This document shows positions 39,270-51,649 of a stretch of 64,000 bases of DNA, piece by piece. Every line of letters begins with the position of its first letter. Position 1 is the first letter of the stretch. Source of the DNA: Loxodes magnus (Eukaryota > Ciliophora > Karyorelictea > Loxodida > Loxodidae); the NCBI GenBank assembly GCA_946699065.1, contig CAMPDV010001512.1, positions 1-64,000 on the forward strand. The letters run 5' to 3'. Under the pieces are notes generated by a model. It was given only the letters and a program-made list of their open reading frames with translations, had not been told where the DNA came from and did no database searches. Made by a program: the position numbers and the translations under genes.

Positions 39270-41480
39270 AAGAAAGATAAGAATGTTTAAAAGTACGCTA
39301 TGCATAATCTAACTTACTTTATGATTTCATTTATCTTATCTGATATTTTGGAAGCATATACAATAATCTTTCCCATCAAAAGTTATTTAATCAAACTCCA
39401 TTTAAATTTACTTTACTTAATGTATTGCTGACAATAGATCTAAGATTAACTATCAATGCGTTTATTAACGAATGAATCTGTTAATTTCAAGTTTTTCAGC
39501 AATCATATGAACGAATAAAATTCTTAATTTATTACCTTATTTCTTATCGTAAGTAAATTATTATATTTATTCAATTAATGCATAACAATCCAACTATTAA
39601 ATCTGAACAATCTTTAACTGTTTTAAATCAATATAATTAAATTTCATTTATAGGTAGTATTCATCCTAAGGCACCAACATATATTATATTGTAATTTGCC
39701 ATTGGTACCTATTTATTAGCAATTTCTTTTAATCTTATATCTATAAATTTTCAAATATATGATGCTAGCTTATTTATTTAGTCTACTATTAATAATCTAC
39801 CTAATTTTAATTATTTTCACTCTTTCTTTATTTTTATTTTGAAAGAGTTAATCAATTACTAAAAGCTGGTAAATTATGTAATGAATAAGGTGGTAATATG
39901 TTTAAAAATTTAGCCAATTTCTTGTAATTTCCAGGATTTTACTTAATTAATAGTATCATATTGTTAAATATTTTTAATAGTTTAAATTTTCCTATTCCAG
40001 TTGATCCTAATGGAAGAAGTATGTATTTGATATTTTGCTTTGCAAAATTAAATAAATTAAATTGCTAACTTTTAATTTATTTATAGTTGAATATCTATAA
40101 TTTCTAATATTTTAAGTTTAACTTTATTTTTTTATTTTTCATTTTCTAGTCTTTTTTCTGAATTTATAATCTAATTTTGTTGGATAATACTTATTGTTTA
40201 TTAATTCTGTATCAAATATTTAAAACGCATCTTCATTGTAACTTTCCGTAGAATTATTTCTTTTAATTATGCAGTCAGTATTTTCTTAATGTCACAGATT
40301 TATATAAAAATGAGTTAATTATAGCAATTTTAGGTAAAATATTTTTTTTTATACTTTTAGGATCTAAAAAAGTAACTTATTAGATTATTATTTTTTAATT
40401 TTTTTTCTTATAATAGTTGCTTTTTTTCCTATACTAAATAATAGAATCAATTCATAACAAGTTATATTTTTTTAATTCTTTGCTACTACTCTCAAATAAA
40501 CGATTCGGAGTAAAGTTTGCTTTGAGTTATATGCAAAAAATCTTATAATTTATCTTCAGAAAGTAATGTTTATTATTAATATCTTTCAAATTAATAAATA
40601 TTATTAGATATTAGATTATATTAATTTTATTAAATTTAGGTTTTCGTTATTTATCTCGACTTAGTTTTACATCTAATGAGAATATTTGCAAATTATTCTA
40701 CTTTCCAAACTTCTCAGTATTTCTAAAATTTTATATTTTTCAAAAAAGGATTAATTCAAATATATTTTAATTTACTATTCTACGTTATAAGAGTTTAATA
40801 AATATCTATTTCCAAAATCCCTTACAATCCATTATTTTTAGCTTTACTTTTTGCTATGTTTTTGGTTTTATACTTTAGTACATTATTAATATCTAATACA
40901 AGGTAAGCATCATAATTGGTTATTCATAATTGAAGTTAAGGTTTCATGAATGGCAATATAAATTTATCATTCCGTCAGGATTTTATAATTTCCTTTTAAT
41001 AAAAAAGCCAATTTCTTATATCTTAACATATAATCTTAATTTGCGGTTTAGTTCTTTTGCTATTTTTATCGATTTTCCTTTTTAATTTCTAGGTTTATTT
41101 AGTTTTTATTTAATGTTAGCTGCATTAGTGTAAAATGATATTAATTATAATTCTAATTTGTTTGATTAATTTAATTTTAGAACACCAATAATGATGTTTT
41201 ATTTTAGCTAAAATTAAAGTAGTATTCTCTAATGTTGCTGCTTATACTTATATATAATTAATATGATTAATGATATAAAATGTATTATGTAATATATGCT
41301 TCATACTTATAATTCAAATCTAAATTAATCTTCATTATAGTTTAGTGAAGAGAAAGTTCCCTATAATTCTCTATTAAAGTAACTAGTTTTGCTATTTTAC
41401 TAACTGCTACTTAATTTATTACATATCCCTTTTTACATAATCTAGATATTTTCATCTATTTTTAGTTATTTTTAAACTAA
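39270..41480 (-). CDS. PIF1-helicase-like protein, exon structure unresolved
   Basis: On the minus strand a Walker A, LPLGSTGIGKFKLL (near 40030), is followed by LLIVDQINKL (Walker B, DQ in place of DE) and NYNIIYVGALGWILPI, which matches the PIF1 pattern of NIIFxGDxxQLPPV. Upstream to about 41480 long protein-like stretches continue (KSIKIAKELNRKLRL, FTPNRLFESSSKELKK). Parts are in three frames; some steps fit short introns, others may be damage. PIF1 enzymes unwind DNA, and Helitron transposons carry one, so this may be a host gene or a Helitron remnant. Changes at E and at GD suggest loss of activity. Confidence 0.5.
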
Positions 41481-41519
41481 ATAACTTAAAATAAAATAAA
41501 TCTCATTTATAATAATAAT

Positions 41520-42405
41520 AGGATAAATTAAGTTAAGCAATTTTCGAGGATTTTCACCTCATCATGCTGGACACCAGATTGCTCCAGTGTTAAAAATAAA
41601 GTTTTAGATGTCTCTACTCCTCTCTCCTCCCATTACTCTTGTTATTTCCGGATCTAGCCTTATTTCTAATTAAATTTTTTCTTGTAAATGTATCCTTATT
41701 CATTTAAGTATAATCTTTCTCTTATTTGTCTCTACTACATTTGTTTTTTCTTCCTCTACTGTGCTTGTATGGTTCTTTATTTATTCCAGTACTAAGTCTT
41801 GAAATTTTGGAATTCCTTGCCGTGTCTTCTTTAGTGTTCTGTCGAATTGCAGTAGTAACATTTCTTCACTACTTTTTGGAGTTTAACCTTAGTCTTCCTA
41901 TTGGTCTCTTCAATCATCATTGGATCTCCCCTTTGTTCATCTAATTTCTTTTCTAGTATTTCCAGTCTAATACTCAGATCAGATTGTTTCTGAAGCTAAT
42001 TTTAGGATTAGCTACTCTGGTCTTAAGATATGTTTCAGAAAGCGCTTAGTTCTCTTTCTTAGGATATAACTCTGGATTTTATTCCTTCCGCTAGGTTGAG
42101 TTTTTCCATCAGTTTCTCATTGTCCTTTCTCAGTTTCCTAACCTCTTCCTGGAGGTTTAGTACCACTTTGATGAGCTGTTCCATGCTCATCTGGCCAGAA
42201 GGATTGAACTTTGAGACCTCCTGGTGCAGAGCAGACTTCATCTGCTTTCTGGGCTTCTCTTCTGAGGATGGAGTTATCTCATGTGTTGTCTTCTGAGCTT
42301 GTTTCTGTTTCTCTTCAGGTTGTTAGAATTAAGAAAAAGGTTAGGGTTAAGGGTAATAAGACTATCCAAGATTGGCCTCAGGTTTCCTCTCCAACTTTTT
42401 AGAAG
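41520..42405 (-). mobile_element. X-family copy
   Basis: Minus-strand frame with a coiled coil (residues after VLNLQEEVRKLRKDNEKLM), DPMMIEE (family motif), a knuckle KCYYCNSTEHQRRHG, a Q-rich tail and GYIYKKKF. Two hairpins stand at the 3' end, followed by an ATT-type tail. It is close kin to the copy at 53395-54130. It touches the 5' end of the cathepsin pseudogene and may have removed or displaced that gene's start. Confidence 0.75.
41546..41589 (-). repeat. Conserved 3' hairpin pair of X family
   Basis: On the minus strand CACTGGA-GCAA-TCTGGTG (41589-41572) forms a 7-bp stem with a GNRA loop, then GAGG-TGAAAAT-CCTC (41560-41546) forms a second. The same pair, with different stem bases, stands at 53409-53455. 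Confidence 0.75.
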
Positions 42406-42414
42406 AGATATAGC

Positions 42415-43275
42415 AAAGCTACAATATTTTCCATGATTGTTATTACTGGATTAAAGTCTAGAACTAGATGAACTTGATTAAAAAGTTCGCAGTTAACCAT
42501 TTCGCTGATTTGACTAACGAAGAATTCTGAAAGACTTGCTTAGGATACAAGGATACTTAAACAAGGCATAGAACTACATATATGAATATGTATAAAATGT
42601 TGCTGATTCTCTTGATTGGGAATTGAAGGGAGTTTTAACATCTGTCAAAGATTAAAACCAATGAGAAAGTTGCTATGCTTTCAGTGATGTAGGAAGTTTG
42701 GAAGGAGCTTACTTCCAAAAGACTGGACACAATTGGAATCCTTCTCTGAATAAGAACTAGTTGACTGCTCTAATTCATTTTACAACCAAGGATGCAATGG
42801 TGGATGGCTGGACTCTGCCTTCCAATATTGACAATAGAACAGTGAAGAGACTGAATCAGATTATCCATACACTGGTGTAGATGGAAGCTGTAAATATGAT
42901 TCATCCAAGACTATTATCGGAATAGCAAACTTTGTAGAAGTTCTCTCTAATGAAGTTGCTTTTAAAAATGCAGTAAATGGACATATTATATCAGTTGAAG
43001 TTGATGTTTCAAATAGGTCATTCTATTCTTGAGACATTTATAATGGATAATGCTCATCTTCACCTAACCATTGTGTAAATCTTGTTAATTATGGTTCTGA
43101 AAATGGACAAGACTACTTGAGAATCAATAATTCGTGGGTACATAATGAGGAGAGAAAGGGTATTATAGATTGAAGAGAGCCGTTTCAAGCAACTCGGTTG
43201 GACAATGTAGAGTTGCCTCAACTGATGAAGTCAATGAGTATGTAGAATAAATTGTTGCTTTTTCAATTAAATAAT
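42415..43275 (+). pseudogene. Cathepsin-L-like cysteine protease pseudogene
   Basis: A truncated I29 propeptide (VNHFADLTNEEF), the active-site cysteine region (LTSVKDQ...SCYAFSDVGSLEGAYF), SEQELVDCSNSFYNQGCNGG, the histidine region SPNHCVNLVNYG and the asparagine region INNSW occur in order but in three frames, so at least two frameshifts are present. The disulphide cysteine before the active site is a UGA codon and the residue after the catalytic Cys is Y. The signal peptide and most of the propeptide are missing where the X element begins. A dead host gene. Confidence 0.85.
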
Positions 43276-43562
43276 AATAAATACAGTGGTTAACCAACTT
43301 AGGTATAGCCACTTATATAAAATATTATATCTCTTCAATTTCTTCGTTTTAGAAATAGCTAACATAATACTTTTACATTCTACATCGCGATGATTTTTTC
43401 GAAGCTATATCTCTAATATTTCATCAGCTAGTTATATTTATCTTTATAATATACAAGCAAATAATAAATTTACCATTTTATGTCTTTATTATTAGGTTTT
43501 TACTTAGATTAAGCATTCTTTCTAGTCTCTTGTCTTAGTTTCTATTTAAAGAGTTCAAATTT
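43276..43562. other. Intergenic
   Basis: Nothing recognised. Confidence 0.4.
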
Positions 43563-44143
43563 TCATAGGTATAATATCATTGAATTTGAACTTGATATAT
43601 GATGATTATATATCATTATTATGGATAAGAAGGAAGTTTAACTTTATAGATTTGCTTTCAATTTAATTTTAAGTTGATTTTTTATATATATTTTATCTTC
43701 TTCTCAGCTTTTGATTTTCTAAGGCACTCTTTTTATTCAATCGAAAGTCTTAGCATCATCGATAAAATTTTAAATTGGTTTAGCTTCAACACTAGAATTG
43801 ATTCTTTAAGACTAAATAGCAAACTTTAATCTAATAAAGTAAAGGCTTAACTTTCTTCCTGTTTTCAGAAATTGAGTTTGTCATAATTCTCTTAGAGCCT
43901 TTAAAGGAAGCATTTATCACCTTTAGTCTATTCTTCTAAAAGGTTTAAATAAAGCTGTTTTTTATTCCTAATCTTAACTATATTTCTTAGTCTAAAACCT
44001 ATTATCCTGTAACTCTATTATAAGGCAATATTTCATATGATCTAAAATAATAGATTGGTCTCTTAAGGAAGGATAGCGAAGAGACTGTAAAAAGTTAGTA
44101 ATTAGATGGGAATAAGTTAGTAAGCGATTTTGAAGTAAAAGGG
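43563..44143 (-). pseudogene. Unknown conserved sequence A, decayed copy
   Basis: Minus-strand translation gives FLKRPIYYFRSYEILPYN, then FQKNRLKVINASFKGSK, then in another frame SSVEAKPIQNFIDDAKTFDW. All three blocks recur in order in the copy at 52589-52996 on the other strand, so they are one family. At least one frame change and no ATG at the expected place suggest it is broken. UGA at 43565-43563 would end it. Function unknown. Confidence 0.5.
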
Positions 44144-44418
44144 TAGATAGGAATAGATTAAAGGTAGGTGGGTAACTTAATAGTATCTAAAGTAGAGAAA
44201 TAGATAGTAAGTAGATATAGGTAAGAGTATAAAGTAGAGATGTATATAGTAGTTAATTAAGAAGAATAGAAGTAACTGATTTAGTAATAGTTAAATATAA
44301 AGTATTAGTGTCTTTATAACTATACTTTACTTTAGAATTTACTCTATAATTCTCTAAAGAATTATCTAATTACAATGTAAATACCTTATTTCAACCATAT
44401 TACCTTTTATTTTATAAA
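44144..44418. other. Upstream of F-box gene 3
   Basis: Purine-rich; nothing specific recognised. Confidence 0.35.
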
Positions 44419-46674
44419 ATGGGAGCTTGTTGTGTTAATAACAAAAAGCTAACTCGCTAGAAGGAATTAACCTAGATATATCGTACTGAACATCAGTAAA
44501 ACTAGGCTACGTTTTCATCTCAACCTTAAAAGGATAAAGGATTAGGACGAAACGAAGAAGCAAAGCTTCAAAATAGTTTTTAAGTAGAACATCAAAGAAT
44601 AGAATTGAAGCTAGATATAAACTAAGATTTCAATCAGTAACAAAACACACTGGGAAACTAAGAAGATATTATTGGAATAAATAAAATTTTAGTTTAAGTA
44701 TAAAACTAATAAGTGAATGAGAGCTAAATATAAAAAGTGTAGAAGAATTAAAATATTATAAATTACATTATTTAGTTCTTAGAAAATAAAGACATTGCTA
44801 TTCTGCAATAAGTCAATAGACATTTCAACTAATATAGGTACTTTTATAGGTCTCTAGAAATTGGTAGTTATTAAGAAGATAAGTAAATTACCAAAAGCTA
44901 AGTTAAATGAACATTAAAGTAAATATCTAAATCTGATGTAGAGATTTTAACAATAAGCACTTATAAATTTCCTGAAAGATTGAAAAATCTTATTTCTGAT
45001 ATATTGGTAGTTAGTATCTAATAAAGACTGAAATCTTTAAGAAACAATTAATAACTAAAAATTAAAGATTTGGATTTAGATAGAATAAACTTAAATAATA
45101 ACTTATGCTTTACTATTTCTCATTTTAGCTAGCTAAGGGTCTTAAGAATACTTGAAGATTTAAATGATTAATCTTTATGGTTTTTACAATAATTACCTAA
45201 GTTAGAATTAATTAATTTTCGAAAAGCTGAATAATTAACGGGATAATTCTTGCTAGATTATTGCTAAAACTAGAATTTGAAAAGCCTAAATTTATAAAGT
45301 ACTAAATTAGAATATGAAAAGATAAAACTTTTTCTATAAGTAAAAGGAAAAAATCTACAAGACATTAACATTCACTCTACCTTTCATATATAAAGTATAA
45401 TAAAATTTTGTCCTAATTTAATTACTATTACACTTATAAAACTTGAAATATTAAATAAATGATTAAATAAATTTGGGGGTTCTTAACTATAAAATTTAGA
45501 TATAGAATGTAAAGATACTTCAGTGTAAGAAACTTAAAAATTCTTTTATAGACAAAACAGTTTATAAACTATTAGGATTAATAATCTAAAATTTTATAAT
45601 TCCTATTGATTTATTCTTTTAGTTTGTAGATCTAAAAATTTGAAAGATCTCAGCTTATACAATTTAGAAATTTAAGAGAACGAATAAGAAAATGTATAAA
45701 TATAAGAAAAAGAATAGCAGCTAATGAATAATATTAACTTCTAGATTTAGGAATAATTTAAGTTATAGTAATTATACTTATCTGGAAATGCATATATAAG
45801 TAGTCAATTTATCAAGTTGCTCCTATATAACTCTCCCTTCTTAGTATCAATATCATTTTATGAAGTCACTTTTATAGATGATTGACATTTATAGTAATCC
45901 AGCTTAGCTTAGTGAATTTAAGCAGTAGAATAAGATTTAAACTCTTAAAAGTTACTTTAACTTGAGACTGCTAGATTTTATAGATGCAATAATTTAAGAG
46001 ATTACATTTTATAACTGATATTTATAAACTCTCCTAATCTAAAGAAATTGGAACTTTAAAAATAAGATAATATTTAAGATTAGACACTTCATTAAATAGG
46101 AATCTATAATAAGAACATTGAATATTTATAATTATAGCAACTTTATTAACTAAAACCTTAAACTATTAATTTTATATTACAAAATTGCTAGAAATTAAAA
46201 GAAATTGAACTTAGTTAAATGGAAGGATTATAAAAAGAGACTTTCAAGATATTAAATACTTACTGCTAATAAATACAAAGAATTAAGCTTATTAGTTGTT
46301 AAATAAACCAAAAAAATTGCATTAGTGAAATAGTAAAAATATTAACTTTAAAAGAACTATAGCTAAATTCTTGCAATTTAGGTAACGAAGATGTTATTTA
46401 AATAATAAAAAACTGTAACTAGCTTGAATACTTAAACTTAAATAACAATCACGAAATAAACTAAGAAGCATTTCCTATATAAGATGAATAAGGATTTTAA
46501 TATTTAATTTGGAATAGTTTAAAAAAATTAAATTTATCTGGTTGCTATAAATTAGAAGAAGAATATATCGTTAAGTTAAGCCAAAAATTAAAAAAAATAA
46601 TAATTGAATATGACAATTCTAAGTAGTTAAACGAAATAGAAGAAATGAATTTAGAATAGGAAGACTTTAGTTGA
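44419..46674 (+). CDS. F-box/leucine-rich-repeat protein 3
   Basis: One frame of 751 residues, ATG 44419 to UGA 46672-46674, no intron. The start MGACCV is a good N-myristoylation plus palmitoylation signal, so membrane attachment is likely. A Q-rich linker leads to an F-box-like segment (NIINYIIQFLENKDIAIL, about residues 110-130) and then leucine-rich repeats through LKKLNLSGCYKLEE. Five UGA codons read as Trp (VKWTLKQ, DDWHLQ, AQWIQ and others), two W are UGG. Likely a membrane-tethered SCF-type adaptor. Paralogous to the genes at 6169 and 15172, with shared blocks QFLLDYC and CPNLI. Confidence 0.88.
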
Positions 46675-46866
46675 AGACTTAAAATGAAAACAATTGATAG
46701 ACTTAATAAAATATTTGATAATTAAATGATATAACTAAATAAAATAATAGGATACCATTATTTACATGGTTTAAAATATTATTCTTATAAATCTTTATTT
46801 CTTATTACTATCATTTCCATATTTATTTATAATCAAACTTTTAAATTTAACTTTTCTAATTCTTTT

Positions 46867-47926
46867 ATGTTTGAATATTCATTATCTAAGTTATCTATAC
46901 AGAATCATAACAACTATTAGAAACATTATTTAGCTTTAATTTTAGAAAGACAAGGATCAGAATAGTGGAATATAGCATTTATTCTAATTGTGATCAATTT
47001 TAATATAGGAAAAGGTAATATAATTACTGCAGAGTAAACTAGTACTTAGACTTTACGCTCAAGGATTAATGCAACCTTGATTCATTTTTTTCTAAGGAAT
47101 TCCAGTAGAGATTAAAAAAGTTCATTTAGACAATTATAGATTGCTAAACAAGTTCAAATTCTAATACTTGCGCTAGTTACCAAACATTAAAACTTTTTAA
47201 ATGTAAAAGGTTTATCTGCATATTAGATATATATTAAGAAAATACCAATCCATTTACTTTCTAGCAATTAAGTCTTTAATATAAATTGTGAAAAATGTAA
47301 TTCAACAGAACTCACAATTTATTCATAATAAATCTTAATTTTTCTTAAAAAGTAAACTTGTTAGCTTGTTCTCAACTTATAAAAGACTGTATTAATAATT
47401 TAGACGATCAAAGTTTATAATGCGAAATGGAAAAGAATTGTATTAAAATTAATATCTGACATAATTTCCTTCCAGTCATACTTCAATGGAGGTAGCTGCA
47501 TACAATATAAATTTTCAGATATTTTCTTGTAATTTTCAGATTAAATACTGATTCTAAATTTCTTAACTATAAAATATTATTTTATAAGCAGATCCTCAAA
47601 TTAATTAATTCTATATCAAACTTAATTATAAAAATATTTTGAGCTTGTGACTTAAATAATACATAAAGAAGAAGGAAAAATTATAATTATTGCTGATGCT
47701 TAGAAAAAGCAAAAATTTAAAAGATTTATTAAACTAATTTCAATACAAATAAAATTAAAAATTAATAGAAATAAAATTAAAAATTTAATTATAAACATTA
47801 CAGTTCATTCAAATAATAAAAAGTATAATAATAAAAATAATATAACTATTATATTATCTTAGAGCACCACAATCATAATATAGATTTTACGATTACATAG
47901 CAATATAGCTATTAAACAAATAATGA
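46867..47926 (+). CDS. Unknown protein (346 aa), one 19-nt intron
   Basis: Exons 46867-46989 and 47009-47926; the intron begins GTGATC and ends TATAG. The join gives NIAFILI-EKVIQLLQ in frame and a total divisible by three, ending at UGA 47924-47926. Leucine-rich helical segments (PVEIKKVHLDNYRLLNKF) hint at a degenerate repeat fold but I cannot name a family. Three UGA codons read as Trp (MQPWFIFF, KYWFQ, LSLWLK). It lies just downstream of the F-box gene on the same strand. Confidence 0.65.
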
Positions 47927-48058
47927 AACTATTTTAAGACTCATAATAAATAATTAAAATATAGCTAAATAAGTTATAATCCTTTATTAATATATACTAC
48001 TAATTATTTTTTAATCCCTCTTTTATGTATTTAAGAAAAGGAAATGTATATTTATGAA

Positions 48059-48131
48059 GGGGAACTAGCTCAAATGGAAGAGCGCTCGCTTTGCATGCGA
48101 GAGGCAACGGGATCGATACCCGTGTTCTCCA
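48059..48131 (+). tRNA. tRNA-Ala (TGC)
   Basis: Acceptor stem GGGGAAC/GTTCTCC with one G-U pair, discriminator A, anticodon stem CTCGC/GCGAG with loop TTTGCAT, and T-loop GATCGATAC. A T-run follows directly. Confidence 0.95.
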
Positions 48132-48192
48132 TTTTTATTACTTTTATTAGTTATAATGATAATATTTAATAAATATAAGATATATTTAATAA

Positions 48193-48265
48193 GCCGGTTT
48201 AGCTCAGTCGGTAGAGCGCCAGCCTTTTAAGCTGGTGGTCAAGGGTTCAAGTCCCTTAGTCGGCG
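48193..48265 (+). tRNA. tRNA-Lys (TTT)
   Basis: Acceptor stem GCCGGTT/AGTCGGC, anticodon stem CCAGC/GCTGG with loop CTTTTAA, and T-loop GTTCAAGTC. It lies 61 bp after tRNA-Ala on the same strand, with a T-run after it. Confidence 0.95.
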
Positions 48266-48423
48266 TTTTATTAAGTATTTTTAGAATGTTAGTAAATAAT
48301 TACTTAATATTACTGAGATAGATATAAACTAAGGATATTAGTTTTATTATTTAATTCTAAACTACTTTATATAATAAATCCTTATTAGTGATACTAATAT
48401 TTATTAATTTTAAATAATTTTAA

Positions 48424-48720
48424 ACTAAAAGAGTTTTTGGACTGCAACTTCTTGCAGTTTAACGACCTCAACACTCCCTTCATGGGATAACGGGGATATC
48501 CTGTTGCTTTCGAAAAGCAGCTGCCAGGGAGCTCCATGCTATGGGCAGCCAGGCTTCAAGCCCCTACCAGGAGTGGATAATCAAGAGGAAGGCGTTCCCT
48601 TGCAAAGGTTGACTTTGACCAGGGACTTTCTCAGCGACAGGAAAGGAACTTGTTCCTAGCCATAAAACCAGAAAGTATGATTCAGAAGGTCAATCTCTGC
48701 TCCCACTATCTTTTTAATTA
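48424..48720 (-). repeat. G-family repeat, copy 4
   Basis: Reverse complement of the copies at 8109, 14168 and 50223, more diverged. Next to it, 35 bp on, is R copy 2, also reversed. Confidence 0.8.
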
Positions 48721-48754
48721 TGAGTGATAAATAATAAATAAATAAATAAATTTG

Positions 48755-49243
48755 ATTATAGAGCGCGTAGCACTCTCATTGGTGCGCAGCTCTTTAAAAA
48801 AAAATGTTTCATACTGACAAGAATGTTTGTTACTGATAAAATTATCAGATACTGATAAGCCTTGTTCAATACTGGTATAATTATTCATTACTGATAAAAA
48901 TGTTCAATACTGATATAATTTTAGAATAATCGTAATCTTTAATACTTGCTGGAGGTCCAAAGACATGGCAGGATTGTGTCTCATTGCATCACCAAAGCAG
49001 AGGGCGACATGTGTCAATTATGGGTACTTAAATTCCCCACCTCTGATGAAGCTCGTAATATTATTTCTTTTTAGTTCCAGAATTAAAAATAAACGAAGCC
49101 AAGCCAGTGTCGAAGGTCTAAGAATCTTATGTCTCGAGGTCAAACCAAAGCAGAGGAAGACATAAAGTCGATTATGGGTACTTAACTTCCCCAACCTCTG
49201 ATGAAGATGACCTTGTTGTTCACCTTCGAACAACTATGGCGGC
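48755..49243 (-). repeat. R-family repeat, copy 2
   Basis: Reverse complement of 5608-5938. The TACTGATAA minisatellite of about six 19-20 bp units is at 48805-48920. It also has an internal duplication: the block CAAAGCAGAGG...CCTCTGATGAAG occurs at about 48993-49050 and again at about 49147-49206. The two short frames here are by-products of the repeat. Confidence 0.8.
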
Positions 49244-50222
49244 TTTTTTTGATAGTAATATTTATTTAATAAAGTATTCTAATTACTAGATTTATATTCT
49301 TTCTCTTTTTAGTTTTATTTATAAATTTTTCATATTACATAGGAATAAATAGCTTAAGAAAGCTTTGATATTTTTAAATATTTAAAGATAGTTTAATTAC
49401 CATTCTCAAGTTTAGCTTTAATTACATTTTTAATTTTTACTATATATTTATCCAAATAGTTTTTGTGTTAAGCTTATAGTTTTGTGATTATTTAATTTTA
49501 AACTTTTTTGCAAGTTTTAAGATATTATAGTCTTAAAATTTTGATTTTTCTATATTTTTTAATTTAACTAAATTTAATTTTTGAAATTATATTTAGGCAC
49601 AAACCATAAACCTGTTTTGAAGTACCTATTTAAATGAATGTTATTGAACTTTTTTACTTTTGGTGTAAGTTTAATAATTATAAGTAATCTTAATATTAAA
49701 ATAAATGAATCCTTAATTTAATAGATATAGATTATTACATATATATTATTTCTATTCTATTATTAATCTAACTTTTTATTAATATCAACTAAAGGATTTA
49801 ATGTCTGTCTATTTATAAATAAAGAAAATGTATATAAAGGTTCCTTTGTTGCTTTAGTTCATATTTTATTAATTTTTATTTAATAAGCAAAGGCATTATT
49901 TAAATTAATTTTATAGCTATAATAATTAAAGCATTTAAGATATCAATAATTAAACTTTAGTTAATTTCATTAGTTGGTTAAAAGTAAAGTTAGTTGTATA
50001 ATTATTAATTGCTCTATTAAATAAGATAAGCTTCATTTAATTTATATACAGCTTTATCTTTATTTTATAGAAAAATTTCAGATTATTAAATTAATTTTAA
50101 GTATATTTGTTCACATTAAACTTTTGATTGCTTTCAATTAGAAATTCTTCAAATTACAGCATAAATTTATTATTTTATAATTTGCTTTTATTTTTCATAT
50201 TTTGGATTTAATCTAAATAATT
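49244..50222. other. AT-rich spacer
   Basis: Nothing recognised. Confidence 0.4.
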
Positions 50223-50530
50223 GAAAAGATGATGGGAGCTGAGAATGACCTTCGTGACAACACTTTCTGGTTTTATGGCTAGGAACAAGTTCCTTTCCTG
50301 TCGCTAAGAAAGTTCCTGGTCAGAGTCATTTTCTGAAGGGAACGCTGTCTTTGAGATTATCCGCTCTTGGTAGGGGCTTGAAGCCTGGCTGCTCATAGCG
50401 ATGGAGCTCCCTAGCAGCTATGCCTGGAGCACAAAAGGATATCCCCGTTATTTCATAAAAAGAGAACGTCGGGTCGTGCAATCGGAAAGGAGTTTTCGGT
50501 CCAAAAACTTTTTTAGTTGAAATTAATTAA
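50223..50530 (+). repeat. G-family repeat, copy 3
   Basis: Nearly identical to the copy at 8109-8414, including the flanking TAATTGAAAAGATG start, so these two are probably the youngest pair. Confidence 0.85.
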
Positions 50531-51649
50531 GATTTAATCTATCTCCTCGTAAGTTAAATTTAAACTTTAGGACTTCATATTAATAGAAAAGATAAGACCT
50601 TATAATGTTGTTTAATTGAAAGTAACTTAGAATAATTATGGTTAATTCTATTTCTTCTAATTTTAAGTTTTTATAAATCTTCTAAGTTTTGATAATTATC
50701 ATAAAGGTTTAAGATGTATTATTTACTTTTAAATAAGTAATTGAAATAGTTTCATTCAAGTTATTAAATAGGGATTATAAGTAAATATTTCAATTCTAAT
50801 ATAAAATTTCTACTTTAAAATATTTTAGAATATTTTAATTTAATCTACTTAAGAATCATTTTATTTCTTAATGTTTTGAACATTTAAAGAATTAATAATA
50901 TTAGATATCCTTTTAGATAAAATGTAATTTAAATATTATTTATAAAATACCTAATAACAACTAATTTATATTCTTATATAGTGCTTATAGATTTGTATAA
51001 CATAGGAAGATATAAACCTATCATATAAATTAAAGCCCTATCCTTTATGAATTTTAGTTATTATTATTACTATTAAACACTAAAATATATAAATAGTAAT
51101 ATTATAATCTTCATTATATCCAATTTACTAAAGATATTATCTAAAATATTCTATTAACAAGCTATATGTAATTTAGTTTATAACAGTCTATTCTCCTTTA
51201 ATATAAGAAGATATTTCTAAATAATAAAAGCTTAATGCTTTAACACTTAGATAGCTTTATTATTATAAAAATTTGAAAATAATCCACTTTAGTCATAATA
51301 AAGTAATTTATAAGATTGAAAGCTAAATAGAATATAAATCTAAGACAAATAATACACTTTTTGCTTGATTTTAAGAGTGTTAAATTTAATAGCTAAGATA
51401 TCTTATTTCTAAGTAAGTTAAACAAAAGTATATTTCTTTATCTAATAAAATGATATATATTTATAAGCTTGTAACAGCAATTGGTTAAAAGAAAAAGAAA
51501 CTAAGTGAGATTGATCAATTAATTGACATTAATAGTCTTTATAAAAGAATTGGAGATTAAGAGATCTAACTCTCTAAATTATTAGAGTCAATTTTTTTAT
51601 TAAGCTTAAACCTTTGATGATTCTATTAAAGGAGGATTTACATTAATTA
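50531..51649. other. AT-rich region
   Basis: Mostly nothing. A 57-codon frame from ATG 51450 (MIYIYKLVTAIGQKKKK) ending at a double UGA is protein-like, but too short to support as a gene. Confidence 0.35.

Noticed and set aside
42096-42402. Plus-strand frames over 42.1-42.4 kb
   Set aside because: Antisense of the coiled coil of the X copy.
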